Assembly: GCA_965226245.1 (NCBI GenBank)
Contig: CBDDCL010000015.1
Span: 6,138,001-6,202,000 of the forward strand
Length of the DNA stretch: 64,000 bases
Origin: CBDCYS01 sp965226245
Lineage (GTDB): Bacteria; Acidobacteriota; Terriglobia; Bryobacterales; UBA6623
Reading direction: 5' to 3'
Position 1 is the first letter of the stretch, and each line of letters opens with the position of its first letter. A model generated the notes under the pieces. The model was not told where the DNA came from. It did not search any database and worked only from the letters and a program-made list of their open reading frames with translations. Position numbers and translations under genes: made by a program. Below, in pieces: positions 27,393-35,671 of this stretch.

Positions 27393-28420
27393 ATGGGGTA
27401 TTTAGTTGACTCCAGTAGCCACTACATCTTGGGGGTGGGGGTGCCGGCCCTGGTGGCCTCGACCATTGTCTTATAGGGAGCAGGGTCGGCGGCGACCGCC
27501 TGCTGGAGGAGGCGATAGAAAAGTTTGCCGCGCGACCGTGAGGTCCGCCGGTTGAAGCGGAACGTGAACTCGTCCAGGTAGTAGTCCAAATACTCGTGAC
27601 TGACAGCCCCCTGGTGGGTCCCCAACAGCCAGCGCTTTAGCAGAGAGGCGACACGATGGACTCTCGGCAGCAGCTTACTCGCCGATTGCCGCTTCCCGCG
27701 CAGCACGGTGACTTCATGGCGGTATCCTTTTGTTCTCCAATCCCGCATAGCCTTCCCAGCCGTCGGTGTGCACGAGGCTGCCAGGTTGGATAGCTTCTTC
27801 GACAAAGGCTTCCAAGCTCGCCGCTGAGGCATCCGCGATCCGACGGAGCCGGATGCGACCCATACCGCGCCCATCCTCCTCGGCAGCAACCGCAACTAAC
27901 GCTTTGCCAACCATTTCGCGACCTCGGACGCCCTCTTCGACTCCGCCCACATACGTTTCGTCCACCTCCACCCGGCCGACCAGCCGATTGCGACCGGGGC
28001 GCACCATGGCGCGGCGGAACTTGTGCAGCCAGGTCCAGGCGGTTACATAGCTACCCAAACCCAAGACCCGCTGCAACTCCAGCGCGCTGGCCCCGCCTTT
28101 TTGCGTTGTCACCCACCAAGCCGCCCGGAACCACAACGTCAAGGGCTTGCGGGTGTCCTGGAAAATCGTGCCCGCCGTCACCGAGGCCTGGTAACCGCAG
28201 TCGGCGCAGAGCAGCAGATTGCGTTTGCTGGCCCATGAGGACTGGATCCCACAGCGCGGGCACACGAACCCCTCCGGCCAGCGCAGCTTCAGCAGGTACT
28301 CCCGGCACGCCTCCTCGGTCGAGAATCGAGCTTCCAACTCGACGAGGTTTCGGGGGTAGTCCTCCTTCATGCCCCCAACCACAACATATTGTGGCTACTG
28401 GAGTCAACTAAATACCCCAT
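27393..28420 (-). mobile_element. IS1595-family element, copy 2 (ends intact)
   Basis: 1028 bp with perfect 30-bp terminal inverted repeats (27393-27422 and 28391-28420) starting ATGGGGTATTTAGTTGACTC. A perfect 8-bp target duplication TGGGCAAG flanks it (27385-27392 and 28421-28428). An 8-bp duplication is typical of IS1595. This copy keeps the original insertion junctions. Confidence 0.9.
27422..28382 (-). pseudogene. IS1595-family transposase, copy 2, frameshifted
   Basis: Identical to copy 1 by eye except for one extra Gly (RWPEGFVCPRC). It carries the same frame break at the four-A run (complement of 27728-27731), so the damage predates the duplication. The ends are perfect, so the element could still be moved by an active relative. 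Confidence 0.85.
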
Positions 28421-29338
28421 TGGGCAAGACCTGGAACAAACGAGGATCTTACTGTCATTGTGAAGGACCAAGTCTTCAGTGTAGACTCCACGATGCAGGG
28501 ACTATTTAATCTCGAAAGTTATAAGCGCGAGATGTGGAGACTGCTCAAGAGTGACGAACCTGAATTTATGTCCAGCATTCGATACGATACGCTCGTGGTT
28601 AGGGTATGTGATTGGGACGAAACGGAAAGGGCCATTACAGTGCAGCCGGCACTTTACAGCGATGGTTGTGACCAATCACCAGCAGACGCTAGGAAAAAGA
28701 GTGCCCGGTGATTCGCGAAAACGAGTCGTGGAAGACCTCGCATATGACAAGGCCGGTAGATTGCTGGGATTCAATCAGAGTCCGCTGTCCAACACGGTCG
28801 GCATCGCCTGCGTAATACAGTTGGAGGAAAGATATTGGGTTGCGGCGCTTCGGTCAAAGACGGTAGCTTTCGATCCGGGGATGTTGGGGTGTTCTGCGTC
28901 AGGAGCGTTAATGTGGACGGAGATTGGTTTCTAGAGCCAAAGTGATTTTAGCGGTTGGTTAAAAGCGGGGATTGTTAGGGAGTGCGAAGAAGAACTTCGC
29001 TTGTCGCTTAGGTTGGAAGACATCCAATACCTCGGGTTCGCTCGGGAGTTTGGACGAGGTGGGAAGCCACAGTTCTTTTTTTACGCCGCAGTTGAAAGCG
29101 TGACGAACGAAGTTCTTGAGAATTTGGTACAAACCTACAGGACAGCAGAGATTCAGGGATTGCAGTTTTTGACAACACAGGAGGCAAATACATTGATAGG
29201 CAAAAGCGAGCGTGAAATTCAAGATGTTGTCGGAGACCGGGGGCTGAGCGAGGAACTGCGAATGAACCTCAAGCTAGCCATTGATTACATTGACAATAGC
29301 AGGGAGAATGGGGCTGGGTAGTCCCATAGTTCACGGTT

Positions 29339-29584
29339 TTGGGGATTTTTTCCTGTCCGCGCTTTCGCGATATCCGCCCAAGTCGCTGGAACGTCCGCCC
29401 GATGGGCCGGTTCGTACTGGATATCAGCCCGTTTCCCTACAAGGCTTTCGATCAGGGCGATGGTGTCGCGAGTTTATTGCGAGACCAACCCCGCATGCTC
29501 ACTCAGGTTGATGCCCGCAAAAGTCCGCTTACCGAGGAAGATTACATTACGATCCTGAAGAGAAAGGGCCTGTTCGGCCGGTGA
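29339..29584 (+). pseudogene. Unrecognised C-terminal remnant (GRFVLDISPFPYKAFDQ...)
   Basis: An open stretch ends in RKSPLTEEDYITILKRKGLFGR and a stop. The same tail recurs 273 bp later as YYVTILKRKGLLGR, and a decayed third echo (SEEYF) precedes that. The repeated, conserved ending shows this was coding sequence convergent with ileS, but I do not recognise the protein, and the upstream part runs into unrelated DNA. Confidence 0.4.
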
Positions 29585-29613
29585 ATTGAAGCGGCCTTAG
29601 CCCCGCTTCAATT
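29584..29613. terminator. Bidirectional terminator hairpin, copy 1
   Basis: AATTGAAGCGG and CCGCTTCAATT form a perfect 11-bp stem around an eight-base loop, with T/A-rich flanks on both sides. It suits convergent genes. Confidence 0.7.
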
Positions 29614-29859
29614 TAATCGAGGCTGTCCCGGTTTCCCCCGGTGGTTTTCCTGCGCCCCGTCCGCGTCCGGGGCTTCTCCTCGCGCAGGGTTTCGGACCCA
29701 GGGTTCCGCTTCGCTCCACCCATGGGCTACGATCCGGCGCCGCTTCGCGGCTCAAGGCTCCCAACGAGCAGCTCATGGCTCTAAGTGAAGAGTATTTTAC
29801 TTTACGCACGAATATTACGTTACGATCCTGAAGAGGAAAGGCCTGCTCGGCCGGTGAAT

Positions 29860-29883
29860 TGAAGCGGCCTTAGCCCCGCTTCA
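29860..29883. terminator. Bidirectional terminator hairpin, copy 2, overlapping the ileS end
   Basis: TGAAGCGG and CCGCTTCA form an eight-bp stem around an eight-base loop. The right arm encodes the last residues of IleS, so the present ileS terminator overlaps the coding end. Confidence 0.6.
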
Positions 29884-32800
29884 GAACCACCACAACCTCT
29901 TCCCCGTCGGCGCTTACCTCGCGCCGCTCTCCGCCTGCGGGGGCCTCGCCGTCGGTCGTCAGCGACGTGCAGAGCGCTTCGCTCATGAAATGACCGCGGC
30001 TGGCTTCGAGGATTCGCCGCACGCGCTCTGAACCGCTGATCCAAAGCTGAATGCGCTCGGTGTACTCGACATCGAGCTCCTTGCGCAGGTTTTGGACCCG
30101 ATGGAGCAGCTCACGATACAGCCCTTCGTCGCGCAACTCAGCGGTCAGCTCGCAATGAAGAACTACAACCGTCGTTTGGTCTCCGGCGGCGGCGTAATGC
30201 TCAGCGGCCTCAACCAGCACTTCGACGTCTTCGGCCTCGAGGGCGAGCGATTCTCCGTCGAGTTCAATTGAAGCCGTGCCGTTGTCGAGCAGTTGCCTTC
30301 TCAGCTCGGCGGCGTCCAGGGACTGGAAGGCCTTTTTCGCGGCCGGCATTTTCTTGCCCAAGCGCGGCCCGAGGCGCCGGTAATTCGGCCGCACGAGATA
30401 ATGCACGTGTTCTTCACCCTCGCCGACAAATACAACGTCGTGAACGTTGAGCTCCTCGCCGATCAGGTTGCTATAGCCGGCCAGCGCTGCTCTCTGCCCC
30501 GCGCCGGGCAAGACGACCTCGGCGCGCGAAAGCGGCTGTCTGACCTTCAACTTATGGTCGGTGCGCACGCGCAACCCCAGCGAAACGATGTTGCGCACGG
30601 CCGCCATCTCCCGCGACAGCTTGCGGTCGATCACTGCCTTATCGGCGGTTGGGTAATCGCAAAGGTGAACGCTTTCGGCCCGCTCGCCGCCGAAGGGCCC
30701 GCGAACCAGATTCTGATAAATCTCTTCCGCCATGAAAGGGACAAACGGAGCCGCCAGGGTCGTCACCGTCACGATTGCCTCGTAGAGTGTCGCGTAGGCG
30801 TCTTGCTTGTCGGCGTCTATCTTGCTTTTCCAGTAGCGCTGGCGGCTGCGGCGCAAGTACCAATTCGACAGGGATTCCACGAAATTCGTAAGCTCCCTCG
30901 CCGCTTCGTAGGCGAGGTAGGAGTCCATCAGCTCTCTCATTCGCCCGACTAAAATCGCCGCCTCGGAAAGAATCCAGCGGTCCAGCAACGCCCTCTCGCC
31001 GAGGGGACGCCCCTTTGCCGTAACCGGATCAAAGCCGTCGATGTTGGCGTAGATCGTGAAGAAGGAGTAGACATTGCGCAGCTTGAGCGGAAACTCCTTC
31101 TGCAGGGTCCGAACATTTCCCAGCGAGTGGCGCGTCGATGACCAGGGCGGATTAGCGGCGAAAAAGAACCAGCGGAAAGCGTCCGCCCCTGGCGCGGAAC
31201 TCGTCATGCTCTCGAGCGTGATTCGCTCCTTGGCCGCCAGACGCGGGACTTCGTTCGGCGCGACCTCGAGCCCTTTGGAAGCGCTGCCGAGACCGAGCGA
31301 TTGGCAGTCGGCGGAGGACAAGACCGCCACGCGCCGAGGCAGCCGCTTACCCTGGCGCACCCTCACGAGGCTAGCCGCGTCTCGTGAGTTTGCGAAAAGC
31401 TTTACCTCGACGCCCGGGTGGAGGTCCAGCGCTTCGATCTCTTCGCGGGCCAGCAACACCTCGCCGTCCGCCACCTTCATGCCTGCTTGTTCGCTGCCGA
31501 CCACGGCGAACTCCTGTGCGACGCGGTCCAAAACGGCCTCGGGCGGCGTGAAGTTGCCCTTCGATTTGGACTCCTTCTTGCCCTCGGGATCGGTCACGTG
31601 CCCCAGCACAATGCAGGTGCCGTAGGGGTGCGGGAATTCACGCTTCTTCTTGAGCCCGCAGCGCTGTTGCGTCTCCTCGTCAAACACCAGAGTCGAAACC
31701 ATCAGCAGCGAATAGAACCAGCCGCGGGTCTGGTCAATCGCTTCCGTGATGAAATCGGCCGGAAAGGCTTCTTCAAAGCGCTCGCGGCCCTCATGCGGAT
31801 AGCCCTGCTGCGCGAACGGCATGCACCCGGAGTCGAACCAGCAGTCGATCACGTCGGGAACGCGGCGGTAGACGCCGGGCTCGCCGGGCTCGCTCCAGGT
31901 CACTTCATCGATCCAAGGTTTGTGGACCATCAAATGCTCGGAAAGCTCGGGGTTCTGCTCCCGGTCCTTATGGAAATGATCGAACGCTCGGGGGTTCTTC
32001 GCCTCGATCTCGGCAGCGGATGCGGGAGCCTGCATCTTGCCCGTTTCGTCATTGATCCAGATGTTAAGCGGCGTGCCCCAGTAGCGCTCGCGCGACAAGG
32101 CCCAGTCGACGTTGTTGGCCAGAAAATCACCGAAGCGCCCGGTGCCGATGTGCTCGGGCAGCCAGCTCACCTTTTCACTGTTCTTGATGGCGTCTTGAAT
32201 GCGTTCCGTCGTGCGAACGAACCAGGCCGGGCGGGCGTACTGTATCAGTGGATCGTCGTCGGCCCGCCAGCAGAAGGGGTAATCGTGGCGATAGCTCTCC
32301 CGGTGCAGCAGGATACCCTGCTCCTTGAGTTTCGCGACGATCGGGCGGTCGGCGTCCTTGACCCACATGCCTTCGAGATCAGGAGTTTCGGCGGTGAACT
32401 TGCCTTCCGGCGTAACGGGACACAGCAAAGGGATCTCGTCGCCGTTCTTGTATGCAGCGCGGGTCTTGCGGAACAGCTCATAGTCGACCTCGCCAAAGGC
32501 CGGGGACTCATGGACCAGCCCTGTTCCGGTGTCGAGTTCGACGAAGTCGGCGGCTAGTACGGTCCAAAGAGCGGGTTGCTTGCTGCCGTCTGGCCGCTCG
32601 ACTTCGAGGTCTCGGTACTGTTCGTGGAAGTAGTCGAGCGGAGGCTTGTAACGCCGTCCCAGCAGAGCGCTTCCCTTCAATTCCTTTTCAACGGGAAGGT
32701 CACGGCCCAGTTTCTTGGCGATGTTTTCGCGCAGGGCCGCGGCGATGATCAGGCGGTGGTCGCCGTCCCGGACCTGCACGTAGTCGTAGTCTTCCCGCAC

Positions 32801-33523
32801 CGCCACATACTGGTTGGAGGGCAGTGTCCAGGGAGTCGTGGTCCAGATCAGCAGGAAGGTCGAAGGATCATCCTCCAGCTCCAGCGCCACATAGACAGAG
32901 GGGTCCTCGACTTCTTTGTAACCGAGTCCCACTTCGCCCGCGGACAGCGCCGTGCCCCCCTGCGGCCACCACCAGACAATCTTGTGGCCTTGATAAAGCA
33001 GTCCCTTGCGAAACAGCTCGGAAAGCGCCCACCAGACACTTTCGACATAGCTTTTGTGATAGGTGACGTAGGCGTCCTCCAGATCGACCCAGAAGCCGAC
33101 GCGGCTGGTCATGCGCTCCCATTGTTCGGTGTAACGGAACACCGACTGCATGCAGCGCAGAATGAATTCCTTGACGCCGTACTCTTCAATGGCGGCTTTG
33201 CCGTGGATGCCCAGCTCTTTTTCGACCTCGACCTCGACCGGCAGCCCGTGCGTGTCCCAGCCCGCTTTGCGAGGGACGTAAAAGCCCCGCATGGTGCGGT
33301 AGCGCAGGAAGATGTCCTTGATCACTCGCGTCAGGACGTGTCCGTTATGAGGCAGGCCGTTGGCTGTGGGCGGCCCTTCGTAAAAGATGAACTTCGGCGC
33401 GCCCTGGCGCTGGGCGAGGCTCTTCTCAAAGATGCGGCGCTCATCCCAAAAGCGCTGAATCGAAGCCTCGCTCTCGGCGAAATTGACGATGGACTGGGCT
33501 TTATGAAACTTCGGCTCACTCAT
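29870..33523 (-). CDS. ileS: Isoleucyl-tRNA synthetase, long form with an extra insertion
   Basis: The protein has 1217 residues. The HIGH-type signature is PPTANGLPHNGH at 51-62 and the KMSKS-type signature is ESKSKGN at about 651-657. The editing domain lies between, and a long C-terminal extension ends in a VVVVLKRG tail. The overall form resembles the eukaryote-like IleRS2 class, which is known for low mupirocin sensitivity. About 100 residues (VGSEQAGMKVADGEVLLARE to RITLESMTSS) are inserted between KMSKS and GADAFRWFFF, a place where other enzymes have only about 14 residues. It charges tRNA-Ile; the tRNA-Ile2 gene is at 40.1 kb. purE lies upstream in the same direction. Confidence 0.95.
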   Translation of the reverse strand: MSEPKFHKAQSIVNFAESEASIQRFWDERRIFEKSLAQRQGAPKFIFYEGPPTANGLPHNGHVLTRVIKDIFLRYRTMRGFYVPRKAGWDTHGLPVEVEVEKELGIHGKAAIEEYGVKEFILRCMQSVFRYTEQWERMTSRVGFWVDLEDAYVTYHKSYVESVWWALSELFRKGLLYQGHKIVWWWPQGGTALSAGEVGLGYKEVEDPSVYVALELEDDPSTFLLIWTTTPWTLPSNQYVAVREDYDYVQVRDGDHRLIIAAALRENIAKKLGRDLPVEKELKGSALLGRRYKPPLDYFHEQYRDLEVERPDGSKQPALWTVLAADFVELDTGTGLVHESPAFGEVDYELFRKTRAAYKNGDEIPLLCPVTPEGKFTAETPDLEGMWVKDADRPIVAKLKEQGILLHRESYRHDYPFCWRADDDPLIQYARPAWFVRTTERIQDAIKNSEKVSWLPEHIGTGRFGDFLANNVDWALSRERYWGTPLNIWINDETGKMQAPASAAEIEAKNPRAFDHFHKDREQNPELSEHLMVHKPWIDEVTWSEPGEPGVYRRVPDVIDCWFDSGCMPFAQQGYPHEGRERFEEAFPADFITEAIDQTRGWFYSLLMVSTLVFDEETQQRCGLKKKREFPHPYGTCIVLGHVTDPEGKKESKSKGNFTPPEAVLDRVAQEFAVVGSEQAGMKVADGEVLLAREEIEALDLHPGVEVKLFANSRDAASLVRVRQGKRLPRRVAVLSSADCQSLGLGSASKGLEVAPNEVPRLAAKERITLESMTSSAPGADAFRWFFFAANPPWSSTRHSLGNVRTLQKEFPLKLRNVYSFFTIYANIDGFDPVTAKGRPLGERALLDRWILSEAAILVGRMRELMDSYLAYEAARELTNFVESLSNWYLRRSRQRYWKSKIDADKQDAYATLYEAIVTVTTLAAPFVPFMAEEIYQNLVRGPFGGERAESVHLCDYPTADKAVIDRKLSREMAAVRNIVSLGLRVRTDHKLKVRQPLSRAEVVLPGAGQRAALAGYSNLIGEELNVHDVVFVGEGEEHVHYLVRPNYRRLGPRLGKKMPAAKKAFQSLDAAELRRQLLDNGTASIELDGESLALEAEDVEVLVEAAEHYAAAGDQTTVVVLHCELTAELRDEGLYRELLHRVQNLRKELDVEYTERIQLWISGSERVRRILEASRGHFMSEALCTSLTTDGEAPAGGERREVSADGEEVVVVLKRG

Positions 33524-33670
33524 GGGATTTCAACGCACCTCCGCAGGGCCGAGGGAGCCGAGGCGGGACCAGTGAATACTGCTCATGCCGTGACCGAGAC
33601 GAGCGTCTCTTCGCGGATCTCCACACCTGCGGGGACCCAGGCTTCGAACAAACTGGTTCTTCCCGTCGCG

Positions 33671-34165
33671 CTATTCCAGTGTTGCCCGCCGGACTTTTTC
33701 GGCCTGCTCTTCGCGAAAGGCTCGCAGCTTTTCTCGCAATTGCGGGTTGCTGTTGGCAAGAATGTGGACGGCCATCAAAGCCGCATTGACCGCTCCCGGC
33801 TTCCCGATCGCCAACGTCGCAACGGGGATCCCGGCGGGCATCTGAACTGTCGCGAGCAGAGAATCCAATCCATTCAGCGCGGGGCTTTGAATCGGCACTC
33901 CCAGGACCGGCAACAGCGTGTGGGCGGCGACCACGCCCGCCAGATGGGCGGCCCCGCCGGCGGCCGCGATCAGCACCTGAACGCCGCGCTGCTCGGCCGA
34001 CGACGCGTACTCCGTCGTGAGGGCGGGAGTCCGGTGCGCCGACATCACGTTGCACTCGTGCGGCACTCCAAAACGCGTCAGCATCTGGTCGGCGTGCTTC
34101 ATCGTTTCCCAATCCGACTTGCTGCCCATGACGACCCCGACCAGGGGCTTTGTTTCATCCGCCAT
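33671..34165 (-). CDS. purE: N5-carboxyaminoimidazole ribonucleotide mutase PurE
   Basis: The protein has 164 residues, the standard size. Motifs are GVVMGSKSDW, SAHRTP, AAAGGAAHLAGVVAAHT, LPVLGVP and GIPVATLAIGKPGAVNAAL. It moves the carboxyl group from N5-CAIR to CAIR in purine synthesis. No purK is seen beside it. It precedes ileS by about 150 bp in the same direction. Confidence 0.96.
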   Translation of the reverse strand: MADETKPLVGVVMGSKSDWETMKHADQMLTRFGVPHECNVMSAHRTPALTTEYASSAEQRGVQVLIAAAGGAAHLAGVVAAHTLLPVLGVPIQSPALNGLDSLLATVQMPAGIPVATLAIGKPGAVNAALMAVHILANSNPQLREKLRAFREEQAEKVRRATLE

Positions 34166-34627
34166 ATCCTTACCCTTTCCTCGAAAGCGACCGGTTTGTA
34201 AGCGACCGGTTTCTAAATGATCCGGCCCGAAACGAGCGAAGGCTGGTCCATCGTTGCATAAGTTCGCAATTGCTCCTGGGCCTCGCCTGATGAACCGTGC
34301 CCAGCACCGGATGAGCTGGAATCAAACAGCGTACTGCAACCGCCATCGGCGCCACCCGTCGCGGCCATAGACCCCAGGCTCACGCCTGGGGCTCCGAGTT
34401 GCGCTATGAAATATTCTGCTTCGCTTGCCAAGAATTTCACTTCGCGGGCGCCCAACGGACGCGGCTCGGAAGGCACTGGCAGTGAACGCTCAACTTTTGC
34501 AATCAGCGGTCGCCACGACCACAACTCCGGCCAGATCGCAACGCCGGCACGAAGTCCGGTAGTTACCGCCGCCCGCGCAGTATACTTGTAGCCGCGAGCC
34601 GCACTGAGTTTGCGATTGGAGGAACTA
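34166..34627. other. 460-bp divergent gap between purE and the SMP-30-like gene
   Basis: Holds a short direct repeat (aagcgaccggttt twice, 34185-34211) and palindrome B at 34372-34391. A minus-strand open frame through most of it is Ser/Gly-rich at one end and I do not accept it as a gene. Promoters for purE and the lipoprotein gene should lie here, but none stands out. Confidence 0.4.
34372..34391. repeat. Palindrome B, copy 1
   Basis: CCCCAGGC and GCCTGGGG around TCAC. A second copy with CCCCAGG and CCTGGGG around TGCAAG is at 38027-38046. Both lie between genes. Confidence 0.6.
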
Positions 34628-35623
34628 GTGATTCGAACGACCGGGTTGACCATTGTAGCATCGACCATTCTGATGAGCTGCGCTTCCGCGCCAGCGCCGC
34701 CGGAGCCGGCAGCGAGCACGGAGCCGGCCGCTTCCAGCGCCCAGGTCGAAGTCGCCACGACCGTCGCCTTCACCGAGGGGCCGACCGTCGATCAGGAGGG
34801 CAACGTCTATTTCACCGACGTCCGCAACAGCCGCATCATGAAGCTGCCCGTCAACGGCGGCGTGAGCGTATTCTGGCAGCCCAGCAACCATGCCAACGGA
34901 TTGATCTTCGACGACCAATGGCGCTTGCTGGCCTGCGAGGGGAGCAGCGCGGAATTGGGAAAACCGCAAGTGACCCGGACCGACCTCTCGACAGGCAAGA
35001 TCGAGGTAATCGCCGACCGCTTCGAAGGCAAGCGCCTCAATTCGCCCAACGACCTCACGATCGACAGCCAAGGGCGCATCTACTTCACCGACAGGCCCGG
35101 AAGCAGTGTCGCCCCCGATCAAGTCCCCGTGCATGCCGTCTACCGCGTCGATCCCGACGGGACGATCGCGCAAATCATCAAGGAACCGGACACCGAAAAG
35201 CCCAACGGAATCGTTATATCCCCCGACGACAAGACCCTCTACCTGATCGAAGCCAACGGCGCCGAAGGGGGAGCCCGCATGATTCGCGCCTACGATCTGC
35301 AGGCTGACGGTACAGTGACGAACATGCGGGTCCATTACAACTTCTATCGCGGACGCAGCGGCGACGGCATGACCATCGACAGCGAAGGCAACCTCTACGT
35401 CGCGGCGGGTCTCCATCGCCGCCGCGGCACGAGCGAAACGCTGGACACCAAGTGCGGGGTCCACGTGATCACGCCCGAGGGCAAGCTGAAGGACTTTATT
35501 CCGATCCCTGAAGACACCATCACAAACTGCGCCTTCGGCGGCCCGGACCTAAAGACGCTATACGTCACCGCTGGAAAGACGCTCTTCAAAGTGACGGTCG
35601 ATGTGCCGGGCACGCGGCGATAG
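34628..35623 (+). CDS. SMP-30/gluconolactonase-like lipoprotein
   Basis: Started at the GTG of 34628, which has GGAGG at the right distance, the protein has 331 residues. It opens with a lipoprotein signal ending in LMSC, so it is probably lipid-anchored at the membrane. The rest is a six-bladed propeller of SMP-30/LRE type: FTEGPTVDQEGNVYFTDV, NGLIFDDQWRLLAC, RLNSPNDLTIDSQGRIYFTD, KPNGIVISPDDKTLYLIEAN, GDGMTIDSEGNLYVAA. The conserved acidic and Asn residues that bind a divalent metal are present. Likely a lactonase or sugar-acid enzyme outside the cytoplasm; the substrate is unknown. Confidence 0.82.
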   Translation: MIRTTGLTIVASTILMSCASAPAPPEPAASTEPAASSAQVEVATTVAFTEGPTVDQEGNVYFTDVRNSRIMKLPVNGGVSVFWQPSNHANGLIFDDQWRLLACEGSSAELGKPQVTRTDLSTGKIEVIADRFEGKRLNSPNDLTIDSQGRIYFTDRPGSSVAPDQVPVHAVYRVDPDGTIAQIIKEPDTEKPNGIVISPDDKTLYLIEANGAEGGARMIRAYDLQADGTVTNMRVHYNFYRGRSGDGMTIDSEGNLYVAAGLHRRRGTSETLDTKCGVHVITPEGKLKDFIPIPEDTITNCAFGGPDLKTLYVTAGKTLFKVTVDVPGTRR

Positions 35624-35671
35624 AAAGCCGGTGGCCAACAGCACAGCCGCCCCGACCATCTCGGTTGTAGG

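Larger units (their letters stand above)
26177..28483. repeat. Tandem duplication carrying an IS1595 element and host flanks
   Basis: Unit 1 is 26177-27321 (1145 bp) and unit 2 is 27322-28483 (1162 bp). Each holds 5' host sequence, the IS, and 3' host sequence up to cttcagtgta. The triplet gta occurs at both original breakpoints (26174-26176 and 28481-28483), consistent with short-homology recombination. The 17-bp length difference is fully accounted for by three small deletions in unit 1: 3 bp in the transposase, 5 bp in the right inverted repeat and 9 bp at the right junction. Confidence 0.9.
26207..29321 (+). pseudogene. Nudix-like protein, destroyed by IS1595 insertion, frameshift and stop
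   Basis: Removing the duplicated unit and the IS leaves one frame: MECNTTTKILDWARPG, then TVIVKDQVFSVDSTMQGLF, then YKREMWRLLKSDEPEFMSS, and so on. A one-base deletion near 28665 shifts to the frame VTNHQQTLGKRVPGDSRKRV...NTVGIACVIQLEERYWVAAL. An in-frame TAG at 28932 then precedes SDFSGWLKAGIVRECEEELR and GRGGKPQFFFYAAVE, ending at 29321. CSASGALMW followed by RECEEEL resembles a Nudix box, although the first conserved Glu is absent. Total about 280 residues. The start (ATG at 26207) overlaps the frame-corrected end of the RelA/SpoT gene, so the pair was probably translated together. Function unknown; Nudix membership is moderately supported. Confidence 0.6.
29541..29885. repeat. Direct repeat of a gene tail plus convergent terminator
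   Basis: About 72 bp at 29541-29612 recurs at 29814-29885 with few differences. Each copy holds the end of the + strand frame, a stop, and the terminator hairpin that also covers the last ileS codons on the minus strand. Between the copies (29614-29812) is GC-rich sequence with palindromic pieces around acccagggttccgcttcgct that looks like an intergenic repeat. Confidence 0.8.

Noticed and set aside
32576..34201. A 541-codon open frame opposite ileS and purE
   Set aside because: It runs across two certain genes on the other strand and shows no motif.
34213..34627. Minus-strand gene in the purE/SMP-30 gap
   Set aside because: Ser/Gly-rich end, no ribosome-binding site, no recognisable domain, and it overlaps the neighbouring lipoprotein signal region.
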